From contig OY783210.1 of assembly GCA_963678705.1 (NCBI GenBank), forward strand, positions 16,927,331 through 16,991,330: a stretch of 64,000 bases of DNA. Reading direction: 5' to 3'. The notes beneath the pieces were generated by a model that saw nothing but the letters and a program-made list of their open reading frames with translations, was not told the DNA's origin and did not search any database. The stretch comes from Panorpa germanica. Lineage: Eukaryota; Arthropoda; Insecta; Mecoptera; Panorpidae. This document shows, piece after piece, positions 23,548-34,454 of the stretch (position 1 is the stretch's first letter; each line of letters starts with the position of its first letter). Made by a program: the position numbers and the translations under genes.

Positions 23548-23702
23548 TAAATTGCCAGCCAGCAGAAGTAGATAAGCTCACAACTAATATCAAATTATAC
23601 AATGTTACATAAAATTATTATAAACCAATTTACAAAAAATAATGTGAACTTCTTAAAACTATTATAAACAAAATTACACAAAATAACATAAACTTCTTAA
23701 CT
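23548..23702 (-). repeat. 3' untranslated segment with imperfect tandem repeats
   Basis: Between the stop codon and the 3' LTR, about two to three imperfect approximately 60-bp units based on AATAACATAAACTTCTTAA can be read. No polypurine tract stands out in element orientation next to the LTR, where one would be expected to prime plus-strand synthesis. Confidence 0.6.
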
Positions 23703-25388
23703 CTATGGTAGTCTACATAATTTTGTGAAAATAATATAAAACAAATTAATTACTATCCTAAATATAACAGAAACCATAATTATCAATGTAGCATACATTA
23801 TCATTTGCATAATGTACACAACAATCATCAACTCAATAGTTACAATGTTATTGAAACAATTATCTTTTAACAATTCCAACAGTACAGATGTTTGTTTTAC
23901 ATCAATGTTGTAAACATTGCAATTAATATCTGATGGAAGTATTGTATTTGAATCAAAAATTTTATTTGTTGCTTGTTTGATTCGCACCAGCAACACTGCG
24001 CTAATAATCTCAAGCTGGGGTATTGTAAGTACCTTACTTGATGGAGCTACACTGGACTTGTAGCAAATTAAATTTGTTTTTAACTTAATATTTATAAAAA
24101 TAATATTGTGTTTTAAACCTAATGTCATGATACTGGTTGATCTGTTTGATAATGTTTTATAAACCTCCAATAATGAAGGATTGTGTCTAAATCTTTTTTC
24201 CAACACATTAAATCTTTGCGGGGCAACTGAGAAAGAATCCTCCAATTCTATTTTATTTACTAGGCTGAGTAATGGCAAATCAACAGTTAAATTATTTTTA
24301 AGTGCTACTGAATTTTGAAATTTATGTTCAGCCTTTAAGTAATCCTCAGAAAACTTATCTGATTCCTCTGGGACTTTCTCAGTTGTCCAAGATTGTTTCA
24401 TAACATTCTCAAGGTTTGTATATTCACAAATAGCAAGATTACATACAATATTATTATGTGAATACTTATTTTTATTATACAATTTTCTTGGAACCACATT
24501 TCCTTTATTATTATTATTGTCATGTGACATATTTTTATAATCTAAACTATACTCAATTGCAATTGCACGTCTTTCTAAAAATGAAATAAATTCTGCCATA
24601 GTAGGCAGTTCTTCTAAATTTCTTTCCATGTGGAAAGTGCGGTTAGTAACGATATCTAATTTTCTACTTAAGGCCGAGATTAAAATCATATCCCACTTGT
24701 CTACAGGCTCATCAAGATTTTTTAACGCTTGTAATTGCTGTTTTACTTGACATAAAAAAGCCCTTATATCGACTGCAGTACCTTTCTGCATGTTGGGAAT
24801 ATCAAGTATTATATTAATGTGATAAAAGATTAATCTCGCCTTATTTTCATACCGCGCTAACAATAAATCAATAGCCTCTTTGTATGAACTGTTCACAAGC
24901 GGCAGATTTATAATTATTGAGAGAGCCTCATCAACGAGATACTTTCTCAAATAAAAAAGTCTTTGAACATCGGACAATGATGCATTATTGTGAACCACTG
25001 CTTGGAAGAGCTCATAAAAGGGCTTAAACCTGGTTATATCCTTGCCATCGAAGGTTGGAATTTCCACCGCTGGGAGCTTCAATGGAACTAATTCAGGCCT
25101 ATTAACTTCTTTTAACTTATTGATGCTAGCATTTAATTTTGCAATAATGTTAAAATACTTCTCTTCAACTTCTTCAATGTCTTCCTCATCTTGATCATCA
25201 ATTTCTAAAATGCTGTACTGCGTGAGCTCGTACGATTGGAATGTAGTCATCATCTTTTCTTTTTTCACCTGCAGCACATCCACTGTAGCGGAGTCGAGAG
25301 CCCTTGGGTCGCTGACGTAATTGTCCATCCGTGATATTGCACTTTTTGCAGCCGTCCGCGCCGATCTAAGCCTTTTCAATCCCTCCAT
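23703..25388 (-). CDS. BEL/Pao Gag-like protein fused to Pol remnants
   Basis: 561 codons, uninterrupted, starting at ATG 25388 soon after the leader. Residues about 1-100 are a helical, partly acidic region (DDQDEEDIEEVEEKY). Residues about 105-260 match the DUF1759 Gag domain of BEL/Pao elements (VEIPTFDGKDITRFKPFYEL, YLRKYLVDEA). Residues about 330-372 resemble the start of the BEL reverse transcriptase (EKVPEES...EHKFQNS...DLPL) and 393-410 read FNVLEKRFRHNPSLLEVY. Residues about 444-470 (SVAPSSKVLTIPQLEI) resemble a segment far downstream near RNase H. The protease, the polymerase catalytic box and integrase are absent, so large deletions were joined in frame. A hydrophobic tail at 518-556 may be a membrane segment or just translated AT-rich DNA. 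It may package RNA in trans; this is inferred. Confidence 0.88.
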   Translation of the reverse strand: MEGLKRLRSARTAAKSAISRMDNYVSDPRALDSATVDVLQVKKEKMMTTFQSYELTQYSILEIDDQDEEDIEEVEEKYFNIIAKLNASINKLKEVNRPELVPLKLPAVEIPTFDGKDITRFKPFYELFQAVVHNNASLSDVQRLFYLRKYLVDEALSIIINLPLVNSSYKEAIDLLLARYENKARLIFYHINIILDIPNMQKGTAVDIRAFLCQVKQQLQALKNLDEPVDKWDMILISALSRKLDIVTNRTFHMERNLEELPTMAEFISFLERRAIAIEYSLDYKNMSHDNNNNKGNVVPRKLYNKNKYSHNNIVCNLAICEYTNLENVMKQSWTTEKVPEESDKFSEDYLKAEHKFQNSVALKNNLTVDLPLLSLVNKIELEDSFSVAPQRFNVLEKRFRHNPSLLEVYKTLSNRSTSIMTLGLKHNIIFINIKLKTNLICYKSSVAPSSKVLTIPQLEIISAVLLVRIKQATNKIFDSNTILPSDINCNVYNIDVKQTSVLLELLKDNCFNNIVTIELMIVVYIMQMIMYATLIIMVSVIFRIVINLFYIIFTKLCRLP

Positions 25389-26037
25389 CTTGCTTAGGTG
25401 ATAGATTCGTACTTATATGATAGATGAAACGTGGATGACAAACTAATCCAGGTTAATCCAGCAACATGAGAAGTTTTTAATAGATTGGTACTTGCAGATA
25501 GTAATAATAACTTTGTACCTTCATGAGTAAAGAAGTATTTTACTCTCCTCCAGCATCCATGTATCCTCTTCCGTAATGAATAATTTTTCTTAAAATATAA
25601 ACGTGTAGTAATCCAAATTATATGCGAATCCGCTTAAATCAAACGTTGCATTACCCAATCAATGGCAATTGATGACTTGCCAGGCCGCCATAGGGTAAAT
25701 GTAACAAAATAGCTTGCACTTGTGCTGGTTACTATACAGATGTAACCTCAAAACACCACGAAATCACACGCGGGTACCAATGGCTTGTAAGGCCAGTTTT
25801 TTTTTTTTTTGTAGGATTTAAAACCTTCTTGAAATGTAATTGTAAAATATCCAGCTTCGCTTGTAAGGCTTCTGGAAATGTAATTGTAAAATATCCAAAT
25901 CCTCCGTGAATCCGCCAAAATAGAGCGTCCCATTTACCCAATCAATGGCAATCGCCAAGGGGCAAATGTAATAAAACGCCAAAAATACAATGAAAAACAC
26001 ACGCGGTTAATAAACTCGAAGGATTGGCTTTGTAAGA
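25389..26037 (-). repeat. BEL/Pao 5' leader with internal repeats
   Basis: Untranslated leader between the primer site and the Gag start. It contains two adjacent approximately 44-bp units sharing GAAATGTAATTGTAAAATAT (25824-25902) and a dispersed pair sharing TTACCCAATCAATGGCAAT (25651-25669 and 25934-25952). Short frames here are not genes. Leader repeats can arise by template switching during reverse transcription. Confidence 0.75.
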
Positions 26038-26049
26038 CTCGAAGGACCA
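26038..26049 (-). other. Primer binding site, tRNA-Tyr-like
   Basis: In element orientation TGGTCCTTCGAG begins 8 nt inside the 5' LTR. It is complementary to a tRNA 3' end of CTCGAAGGACCA, which matches my recollection of insect tRNA-Tyr. The match is 12 nt and then diverges. A similar ACTCGAAGGA string occurs just upstream on the plus strand (26017-26026). Confidence 0.7.
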
Positions 26050-26057
26050 GCTTCGCA

Positions 26058-26366
26058 TGTACGAAATAAAACCATGCGAGTATTTGTAGATTGAATAATT
26101 ATTCAATTGTTTAATGATAAAATAATTTTACACTTTTTAATAACTTTGAACCAACATTCTTATAATAACAAGATGGTTGGGAATTATGATCTTGACAGTG
26201 TAGAAGCCCAAAACACAACTGACACGAATGCCATATCGCTGTAGCGTACAGCAGTCGTCGTATTGTAGTCATGCGCATTACTTCTATTAGAGACAACAAT
26301 ACATTATAATGTTGGAATGCCAACAGAGACATCTTCTTATGTTCTGTACTAATTTTGTACTGAACA
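26058..26366 (-). repeat. 5' LTR of the BEL/Pao element
   Basis: Matches the 3' LTR at 23239-23547 base for base in visual comparison and includes the element's promoter by definition. A 73-codon frame found in both LTRs is a by-product of the duplication. Confidence 0.95.
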
Positions 26367-26629
26367 ATATTGATAAGTTACTAATACTTATGCAATGTTA
26401 AAATTGTATAGCAATCAATTAGTCCTGTGAAAATAATCGTTAAAAACAGGCAAACCGTACGTTTTTGGTAGGCAGCATTTTTTAATTCTGTTTGCTTAAC
26501 TTAAATAGCTGATGTAATATTGTTTTATGACATAGGATGAGGATTCGGCAACTAGCATTGGCCGCTTACATTATAGAACATCATAGAACTAGAATTTAAA
26601 AGTAAGCATTTTTATGTTGTATTTAAAAA

Positions 26630-26960
26630 ATAGGAAACCTTGATGACTTTGATAATTTAGAGTAGGTGTCCAGAGAAGGTGGAAAGTGGATTGTCCCCAG
26701 AGAAAATATTGTAAGGAAAGAGTGATAGAAGCGAATGGATTGCGGAAGTAGTGAGACAGAGAAGAGAGAAGGAGGGCAAACAAAGGGAAAATAGATGTTA
26801 TTGATTGAAGACGAGAGGAAGAAAAAGATCTGGAGCACATAAAGATTAAGTGCAGAGAGAGAGAAAGTTGAAAGCATGGTGAGTCTTCAGGAATCGTTGC
26901 AAGAGAAGACGAAAGAAAGAAGAAAGTTGGGGGAAGTAATTGAGTGGGAAGTAAGAGTAG
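26630..26960 (+). pseudogene. LINE 3' end relic, two tandem partial copies
   Basis: Purine-rich plus-strand DNA. A WIAEVVRQRREKEGKQ-like translation (about 26735-26785) matches the WMAEIVRRKGK region of the 13.6-kb LINE. About 45 bp later a DLEHIKIKCRE-like string (about 26824-26855) matches its EHIKFECKE zinc-knuckle half, which should come before, not after, WMAEI. The order therefore implies two truncated copies head to tail. Both are riddled with stops. Confidence 0.5.
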
Positions 26961-28029
26961 GAACATAACAAGGGAGATGAACTTTGTATAGGAAAAACAG
27001 AATTAAAAAATGTTTGAATTGAAATGAAATGTATATTAAACTTGCATATACAATAAAAATAGAATATAATATCATTTCAGTAAACTTTATTTTATTATAA
27101 TTTACTGATCCCCTATCAGTTAATTCATGGACTGCCTCTGGATTTCAAGCTAACATTGGATTTGTAATACGTTTATAAAAAAGAAGTGTTTTGATTATGA
27201 ATTGATAACCATTTGTAGTTGGTTATATAATAATTACATAGGTAGGACGACTTACAAGGTTTTGTCTGAGCTAAGCAGGCGTGGACCTGTTAAATCAAGG
27301 GACGTAAAAAATTATATGTGTATATATATGTAGGAACAAGATTATTACTAGAAATTAATAACAAATAATGAAAGAGCTATAAGATAACTTGATGAATACT
27401 CTGTATTAAAGTATTCTATTTAAAAGATTTGTTTTGTGAGATTTTAATAAATTTACAAACAGCTGCTGGTTTTTATAGATTTTCTAGATTCATATAATAA
27501 TTATATTTTAAATATCTCAATTAATATATTAATTTAATTATAGTGGGAAAGATAATTATTCTTTTCTGTATTTATTTCTAGAAAATAAAAAGCAGTAGGT
27601 ATCGAATAAATGCAACAGCGTTGAACTATAAACTAATAAATTTCGTTTTTATAATTAAGAATTGTAATAATTTAGATTATTTTAGATCAAGCAAAAAATA
27701 TTTTCAGATCTCAATCAATTCAGTTCTTAAAAGCTCATTCCACAACAGCTTTTTATGTCACACTAAGCTATTTATTTATTTTTGCTTTGATTTTACGTTG
27801 ATTATTTTAATCTATAATCTTATACAAATAACATGAAATAAATAAAAAAGTGATCTAAAATACTATTATGTTATTATTATTATTCTTTAAGTTCGACATG
27901 TTTTACGAAGGCTTCTTACACAAATCTATCATCAAGCACACCTAATTTATAAGTGTTAATATAGCTCCCTATTTTGACAGTCAGTAAAGTTTTTAGGTTA
28001 TAAATTTTACGGAAATTTAAATACTTTTT
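26961..28029. other. AT-rich sequence with no gene
   Basis: No element or gene recognised; the small frame at 27621-27836 lacks motifs. Confidence 0.6.
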
Positions 28030-28565
28030 AATTTTCGTATAACGGTGATAAGACAGAGACCACTAGGGACGCGATAAAAGAAGAGGTACTTGGAGAAATA
28101 CGTGGAATTGCTATAGCAGAGTGAAGAAGAGATAGATAGAGGAGTCGGGGGAGGGGGGTAGAGGAGCAGAGAGAGAGATAAAGATGAAGAAAGAAATAGA
28201 AGAGACTTCAATATAGGATACGTAAAGCTATAGATAAAAGCGAATAAAATTTTATGGGTGAATAAAAAATGTAGAAGAAACAACAGAGCAGCGGAAGAAG
28301 ATACATTAGGTAATAAAGAAAAGGAAGAAAGAAGCTAGAAATAAAAGGTTAAGAGGAGAACTAATAGAAAAGTAAAGGAATGCCAAAGGAGAAATTTATG
28401 TGAGTCGATAGAACGGAGAAGAAAGAAGAAATAAAGTAAACAAGAATAAAAGAAGAAAATGGGAAAAAATATATGTCGAAGAAGAACACTTTCTTAGTGG
28501 AATATGTAAAAAAGAGAGGTTTCTGATAAAAGAATTTGATAAAAGGAGATTTTAACTTAATTCTA
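28030..28565 (+). pseudogene. GA-rich relic, possibly LINE coding sequence
   Basis: A strongly purine-biased plus strand translates to Lys/Glu/Arg-rich fragments with many stops. Near 28539-28568 one frame reads IKGDFNLILFE, which resembles the GGDFN motif of the apurinic-type endonuclease in LINE ORF2. If real, this is an N-terminal ORF2 relic rather than another 3' end. Simple GA-rich low complexity is an alternative. Confidence 0.35.
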
Positions 28566-30474
28566 TTTGAATAAGTAACCTTAGAAAGATGAATAAAGAG
28601 TTAATCTAGTTTTAGTTGAGATATTTAAGTTTTTACATTATTAGATTTGTTATTTTATAAATTAATTGTACATATTAAATTTTCGTTCAAGATCCGGTCG
28701 GAGGCCCTCCCAAAATTCATAATGTGTAGGTTTAGGATTATCTTTAAAATACAAAATGTAAAAAATTAAGAGTTACTCTCATCAAAATACCATTTGAATC
28801 TATTGCTTATAACATTATTTATATACAAGTTTTGGACCCTACAACTTTAACGATATCCGTCCACGTGAATGTGTTTTAGATTCACAGGATATTAATCCAC
28901 AAAGCATATTTATAGCTGTTGCATTTGTAGTAGGCCGTGAACTATCATTCTATAGCTTGTAGTCATATGGATAAGGAAGGAACTTCAAACGATCTTCATA
29001 TTCATTTTATCTTCTGTATTACATATAGCTAGCTGCACCAGAACACATTAAACAATAACTATGCAGTGATATTACGTGTATATCATATGAAACACATATC
29101 ATTACATCTAAACATCATGTGTGTGAAGCTATAATGTATACACACTATGACATATCCATAAACACTAACACTGGCAGTCGCTTTTGAAAAACAAGCTATA
29201 AAAATGTTATGTTTTAATATAAAAAGAAATTATTTATTCAAACATGAGTTTTTATAGTGTTTTAATAGAAATAAATATATAAATTTGTCAGACTGTTTTA
29301 TTATTATGACATAGTTATTTGCTGCTGTCACTTTTTTCTATGCATATATATATATACCGATATATATTTATTTAAATTTCGTTTTGCTATGACTTGACTC
29401 TCAAAAGAAACACTTCTGGACCTTTTATTCAATACGTCACACTATGTTTGACTTCTTCGTTATCCTGTAATTAGTCATGTTAAGAATTATTTTTTTATTT
29501 TTGCCTACCCAAAATGCACTGAAAATTGCAGTCTACCCAAAATGCACAGAATGTACTACATTTATACAATTTAAATAGATAAAAATATAATAATTTATTC
29601 ATAAAATGGTCCAGACTTTCTAAATATAATACATATTTTAAAAAGTATCACTCGCTAACTTTGTTCTGCATTTCAAATACACTACAGTTATTTAAATCAT
29701 TTTTATTAATTTCATTTCGAATTTAAATACATACCTCTTGAATTTTATATAAATAGGTTACATGCAAAAGCAATTAGATTACAAACGCAAAAGCAAAAGA
29801 ATTAGAAGTACCATAATAATATCTTTATCAAAAAAGAATCGGTATTCAAATAAAACCAAGTATTTTTATTATGGTTCAAGCTGAATGTTTTATATTTTAT
29901 ATCCGAATAATTAGTACATACTCGTATTCTCATTCTAATAAAATAACAGATTGAGAATAACGGTTTGTGTCATTTGGGAATAGTGTTTATGAGAAACACC
30001 AGATTAAAAAGATAATTTTATATTTTTATGTTAAATAATTATTCATTAAATATGATGTATTATGCTAAGTAATGGCGGTTATTTGACATGTGAAGGTCAC
30101 GGCATTAATTAGTCTCAAGTTAAACAAAAATAATATGATGAAACAGCTACGTGCGTAATGAGGTGTACGGAGTTAAAACCATTAAAAAACTGGTTCATAC
30201 AAAATGACTTAATTTTTTAATAAAAATGTCGCTAATGCTTATTCAAAATACAGGTAATGCATTTATCATCAAATTATAATAATCAATAGCTGCAAGAAGA
30301 GATCCCACTTAAAATTATTTACATAACTCTTATCCTAACCAATGTTAACTTTAGTCTTACCCACATTAAACCTTGGTATTTCTAATTGCGGTTTAATGTT
30401 TCTTTAAATCCTTAAACTAATATAGACTTTTACAGAACGAATTATAAAAAAATAGTACTTTACTAAACTAAAGA
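28566..30474. other. AT-rich sequence with no gene
   Basis: Nothing recognised. Short imperfect TA runs occur near 27318 and 29345. A repeated CTACCCAAAATGCAC string occurs twice at about 29505-29545. Confidence 0.55.
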
Positions 30475-30743
30475 CCCAGTAAACATTTTGGAGCATTTTG
30501 GAGTTTGACATCATATTGGATCATATTCATTAAGATGCGTATGATTTTTGTCATGAAAGAGTTCATTTATAGTTCAGTTTCTCACAATCGTTCATATGAA
30601 ATGTCTGTTTTATCGGCTATAGATGACGGAACCACTCCACCTGTCAGAATACAAATGAAGATAAAGTTGATGCGAACTATAATTGAAGTGAAATAGTGAT
30701 AGAAACGTCACAAAAAAGGGCACTTCACCAAATGTTTACTGGG
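30475..30743 (+). mobile_element. MITE family A, copy 3
   Basis: The best-preserved copy: CCCAGTAAACATTTTGG at the left and CCAAATGTTTACTGGG at the right enclose 269 bp. The interior matches 15168-15420 in the same orientation and 6578-6837 in reverse. A 63-codon frame inside it is not conserved as a frame in the 15-kb copy, so it is probably incidental. No target duplication could be read from the flanks (AAAGA and TAACA). Confidence 0.85.
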
Positions 30744-31527
30744 TAACAATTATAATAATATTAAAACTAATAACTAATTAATATACTTTACGTTTCATTT
30801 CTTACCAAAGCTTCTTATAATTTGAATGTCTGCCATCTAACTTATAATTATGAGATTACATAATCAAATTAGTATTGATAACAACCCAAAAAAATATAGC
30901 TCTGTTCCGAGGATCGAACCCGAAGGATCTATTCACAAAACATATAACAGAAAAATACCAAATTAAATCAGAATCGTATGAAATAAAACAAATAAATTCT
31001 AACTAAAAGAACATTCCAGTAATAATAGATGGTCGAACAAAAACAAAAAAACTGGGTATGCAAAAACTCATTGACATGTCATTAGTCGTCCCTAACCTAA
31101 AAACATAAAAATGTATTACATTACAAGTTACAAGTGTAAGGCTTGAGCATTAATTATGGTTGATTCCGTAAAGGCATTCTGTGCCATACTATGATGCTGG
31201 TATAGCACCACCAGCAGCATCAGCACAGCATCAAGTTGAATTGTCGGACAGACAGCATGCCATATAGCAGGCAGGCAGATAGGGTTATGGAACGATATGA
31301 AGAGCACCCACGTAAATGTCAGTCAAAAACAAACACCAAGATCATTCACATATACTCGTCCTCGTACATATAGTTGTAATGAATATGAGAAAATACAGGG
31401 TGCTTGCAAAGTTGTTGTACTATTAAACACAAACGTTTAGATGTCGGTTTTTAGAAACACAGATATATAGAGAAAACGTGATGGTACAGCGATGAAATTA
31501 GCTGCACCGCTGGATAACCGTCATGTT
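30744..31527. other. Sequence with a tRNA-like patch, otherwise no gene
   Basis: At about 30895-30940 the minus strand carries GGGTTCGATCCTCGG, a B-box-like string as at 9.3 kb. A mildly GC-richer segment at 31180-31290 contains CAG/CAGCAT-type short repeats. No gene seen. Confidence 0.4.
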
Positions 31528-31995
31528 GACAAGTTATTACACTCATTACACGATTTTGGAGTGAACTCATTCCGTTTTGCAGAATTGAAATGCAGGATCC
31601 AACTTTACACTTAAAAACGTATTCTTTTTAAGACGAGAGCTGAAAAAGGTAAATATTTGGGTACTATAACAATTTACACGACAAGTTCCCATACTCACGT
31701 AACATTTTTGGAGTGAAATCATTCCATTTAACAGGAGTTGACCGTGAAGTGCAAGCTCAACTTTACTCTAGATAAAAACGAATTTCTTTTTAAGACAAGA
31801 GCTAAAGCGGGTAAATATTTGAATACTATATTAAATTACAAGACAAGTTCTCATATTCACAAAACATTTTTGGAGTGAAGTCATTCCGTTTGGAATGATT
31901 TGGAGATGAAGTGCAGGTATAAATTATACACTAGATAAAATCGAATTTCTTTTTAAGGCGAAAGCAAGAAATGAGATTGTATTAAGAAATACTTG
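31528..31995. repeat. Degenerate minisatellite, about three units of 152-162 bp
   Basis: Unit starts near 31528, 31680 and 31842, each with GACAAGTT, then TTTTGGAGTGAA(A/G)TCATTCC, then TTTCTTTTTAAG-type and AAATATTTG blocks in the same order. Spacing is 152 and then 162 bp, with many substitutions, so this is an old tandem array. No coding potential. Confidence 0.85.
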
Positions 31996-32189
31996 GATAC
32001 TATAAAAAATTACACTAGATATATTGAATTTGTAGGCGAGAGTATAAAATATATGCAATATAAATATATATAATATGATATAAATATTTACAAGATAGTA
32101 TGTAATTTAGAGTTTCATTAAGAGTTCTTGCAAAAACCTCATAATTCATCCAGTAGACCTTTGTTATATATATTCATAAAAATTATAGT
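31996..32189. other. AT-rich spacer
   Basis: Possibly a decayed continuation of the tandem repeat (ATTACACTAGATA recurs near 32010). Nothing else. Confidence 0.4.
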
Positions 32190-32245
32190 TATTTTTTTTA
32201 TTTATTGTAATGTTTTTGCCATAAGCACTACATTCTTCCGCCTTA
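32190..32245 (-). repeat. LINE 3'-terminal fragment
   Basis: Minus strand GGAAGAATGTAGTGCTTATG followed by GCAAAAACATTACAATAAAT resembles the terminus at 41480-41530 (GGAAGAATGCCTAATGGC, AAAAACATTAAAATAAT) and that at about 45425-45445. Only the extreme 3' UTR and the AT-rich tail are present. Confidence 0.5.
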
Positions 32246-33304
32246 AATCAATAAATTTCATATCATTGTGCTTAATTACATACTGTCTATCCATACACAT
32301 TTCTTCCAAAAGAAAATATAAATATAAATTTTTTTATAGTTACTTTACTTTCTTACTCTAATTTAATTATATTTACAATACGTGTACCAGAAGTGAAACT
32401 TCTCTACCGTTATCTCTCATTATCGTTATTTAATCAACGATTTCTATTTCATTATTTCTCACCATTCTTATATGCGACCTTTCTCTATGTCTCTCTACCC
32501 TCATCAAAACAATTTTTTAAAACAAAATCAAAACAAATTTTACGTTTAAAAAAATATTTAGCAACTTTATGAACACCCTGTATTTACATCTAGAAGCAAG
32601 TATTATATGTTGCAGCATTTGAGTGGACTAACAGATATACTGGTATAAAACAGTGTTTATAAAAAGAACGCTCTCGCAGGAGTCAGATTTGCTGCATTCT
32701 CTACGAATTTTTTGACAAATTCACTTTAAATAAATTGTTCCTTTGATATACTCATATAAATTTGTTTAATATTAAGTAGGAATTTGCTGTGAGAGTTTGC
32801 GGAATTTTAATTTAATGAAATATTACTTTAGACTAATTTAAAACAGTGTTAGTATTATTTAAATGTTTATGATGAGAGAGAAATATAAAATATTTTTAAT
32901 ATAATTTATTTCGGTTTACTTTACTTATCTTTATTAGGAACGAAGGACCTAATTTATTTTAAAAGATTAGAAAAACAAGCATTTATATATTATGTGTGTG
33001 ACAGTTTTTATATAAATAAATTAAATTAATTATACTTTTCATAGAATTGTTTGCACTACTTATAAAAATAATAAATATAAAAGATTTCTTTTTTTTTTAA
33101 TTATACTTTTCTTAAACGTCGGCCTATTTTTGATGCTAGGTCCTATCATCGACGATCTCCTACTTTTTTGGCATTTATGTATATATTCAATTTAACTTAA
33201 TAACGACCAACTCCAGAAAATATAATTTTGATTTGTCAAGAATCAATGTTATATTGACTCTAACCGCATTAACTAATTTTCTTGCATTAACTTAAAACCA
33301 TTTT
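32246..33304. other. AT-rich sequence with no gene
   Basis: No recognisable feature other than T-tracts. Confidence 0.6.
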
Positions 33305-33625
33305 ATTATTTATTATCTTATTTGTGTGTGCCTTTCGGCTTTACTAAAACTAAACTTAAATTATTCTAGATTTTTACTATTTTGAAAAGTGCTTTCTGCT
33401 TCTTCTTCTCTTGACCCTCTCTCTTCATGTTCCTCATAAAAACCAGATAATGAGATTATCATTTATTGTAATGTTTTTCGTTCCTTTTTTCTATTTCCGC
33501 CATCCACCTCTTACCTTCACTGCCTCCCTTTAATAACTGTACAATATTCTTCTCGCTCAATACTTTTTCCTGGCAAGAAAACTTAATGTGCTCCTATGTT
33601 TCAATCTTCATTCCGACATCTTACA
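33305..33625 (-). pseudogene. LINE 3' end relic, copy proximal to the tail
   Basis: Minus strand. The 3' UTR shares GTAAAGCCGAAAGGCA with the 13.6-kb LINE (plus 33330-33339 holds the GCCTTTCGGC core). Upstream come the AGAAGAAGAAGCAGAAAGC string, the WMAEI-coding block (about 33485-33505) and the CACATTAAGTTTTC zinc-knuckle block. The tail is TAAATAATAAAA-like. The reading frame is broken. Confidence 0.7.
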
Positions 33626-33664
33626 GTTACTATTATATACTTACTTATATATAACTTAAAACTA

Positions 33665-33875
33665 TTTATAAATTATAATTAAACTTATACTAATGACATC
33701 TCTTTCTTCTTTTTCTCGAATCGCTCTTTGTACTCCTTTTCTTTTTTCTCCTTTCTTCTTCTGTGTACCTTCGCCATCCACTTCCTTCCTACTCTGTCTC
33801 CTCCATCTCCTTTTCAGTGACAATCCTGAACACTCCTCTCTTTCACCCATTTATTTTGCCATAGTTTCGGTACTA
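33665..33875 (-). pseudogene. LINE 3' end relic, second copy
   Basis: The minus strand contains GAAGTGGATGGCGAAGGTA (about 33770-33790), related to the TGGATGGCGGAAATAG block of the neighbouring copy, within a Lys/Arg/Glu-rich translation. It lies in the same orientation just upstream of the copy at 33305-33625, so the pair is a head-to-tail partial duplication or nested insertion. Confidence 0.5.
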
Positions 33876-34440
33876 ACCATGCCTGAAATTTTGCTTTTTG
33901 TATATGAATGTATCTCGACAAATATATTGACAAGAACCTTTTGTTGAATATCACTGTTTTTTCACAGATAGATATGGACAGAGGAATAGCGGTCATTCAC
34001 AGGGCCCCCGGCTGTAATTTATGGACCAATTTCACTTATCCCGAACTGAAATCGCCTAACGCAACGCACTAACTCGACTGGGAGAACACCACACCGTCAC
34101 CGAGCATAGGACGGGGACGGACAACAACTAAATGACCAAACCACATGTTTAAGTAGCTTAATATATACTCACTATCTGGATCAAAGAATCTTGCATAAGA
34201 ATTATAACCGACGAATTAAAGAACATTAACCAAAACCTCTTCGAAAGAAACCGCATCAAAGAAAGAAGGGAGGAGTTGAATTTTTATAGCTATTCTCAAA
34301 AATTTATACACTTTTTTAATTTTACATTTTTCACACAATTTCCTTATAATAAAAATATCTCATAAGTTCTTTGTTGTCCTACATGGAACAAAAATTATGA
34401 GCAGTGGCGAACTGGAAGAAGGATTCAATGAAAAAGGGAT
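33876..34440. other. Sequence with no gene
   Basis: The patch 33995-34140 is clearly less AT-rich and contains GGGCCCCCGGCTG and ACGGGGACGGACAAC, but no readable motif or boundary. The rest is AT-rich. Confidence 0.45.
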
Positions 34441-34454
34441 CCATAAATTGCATT

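Larger units (their letters stand above)
23239..26366 (-). mobile_element. BEL/Pao LTR retrotransposon, non-autonomous deletion derivative
   Basis: A 3,128-bp minus-strand element with 309-bp LTRs, TG/CA termini and a perfect 5-bp target duplication ATATT at 23234-23238 and 26367-26371. A tRNA-complementary primer site lies 8 nt inside the 5' LTR. The internal 2.5 kb hold one Gag-like frame with short Pol remnants. Autonomous BEL/Pao elements are usually 6-8 kb and encode protease, reverse transcriptase, RNase H and integrase, so some 3-4 kb are missing. LTR identity over every line compared means recent integration, necessarily with enzymes supplied by an autonomous relative. No clear polypurine tract is visible next to the 3' LTR. 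Confidence 0.95.

Noticed and set aside
23703..23860. Envelope-like transmembrane domain at the end of the BEL frame
   Set aside because: The hydrophobic C-terminus is what AT-rich DNA yields by translation; no signal peptide, cleavage site or envelope motif is present.
30505..30696. 63-codon frame inside MITE-A
   Set aside because: The frame is interrupted in the 15.2-kb copy, so it is not a conserved product.
31528..31995. CRISPR-like array
   Set aside because: Units are about 155 bp, degenerate and lack short identical repeats with unique spacers; this is a eukaryotic tandem repeat.
33693..33947. 84-codon plus-strand frame, Ser/Phe/Pro-rich
   Set aside because: Antisense to LINE relic; same composition signature as the other LINE shadows.
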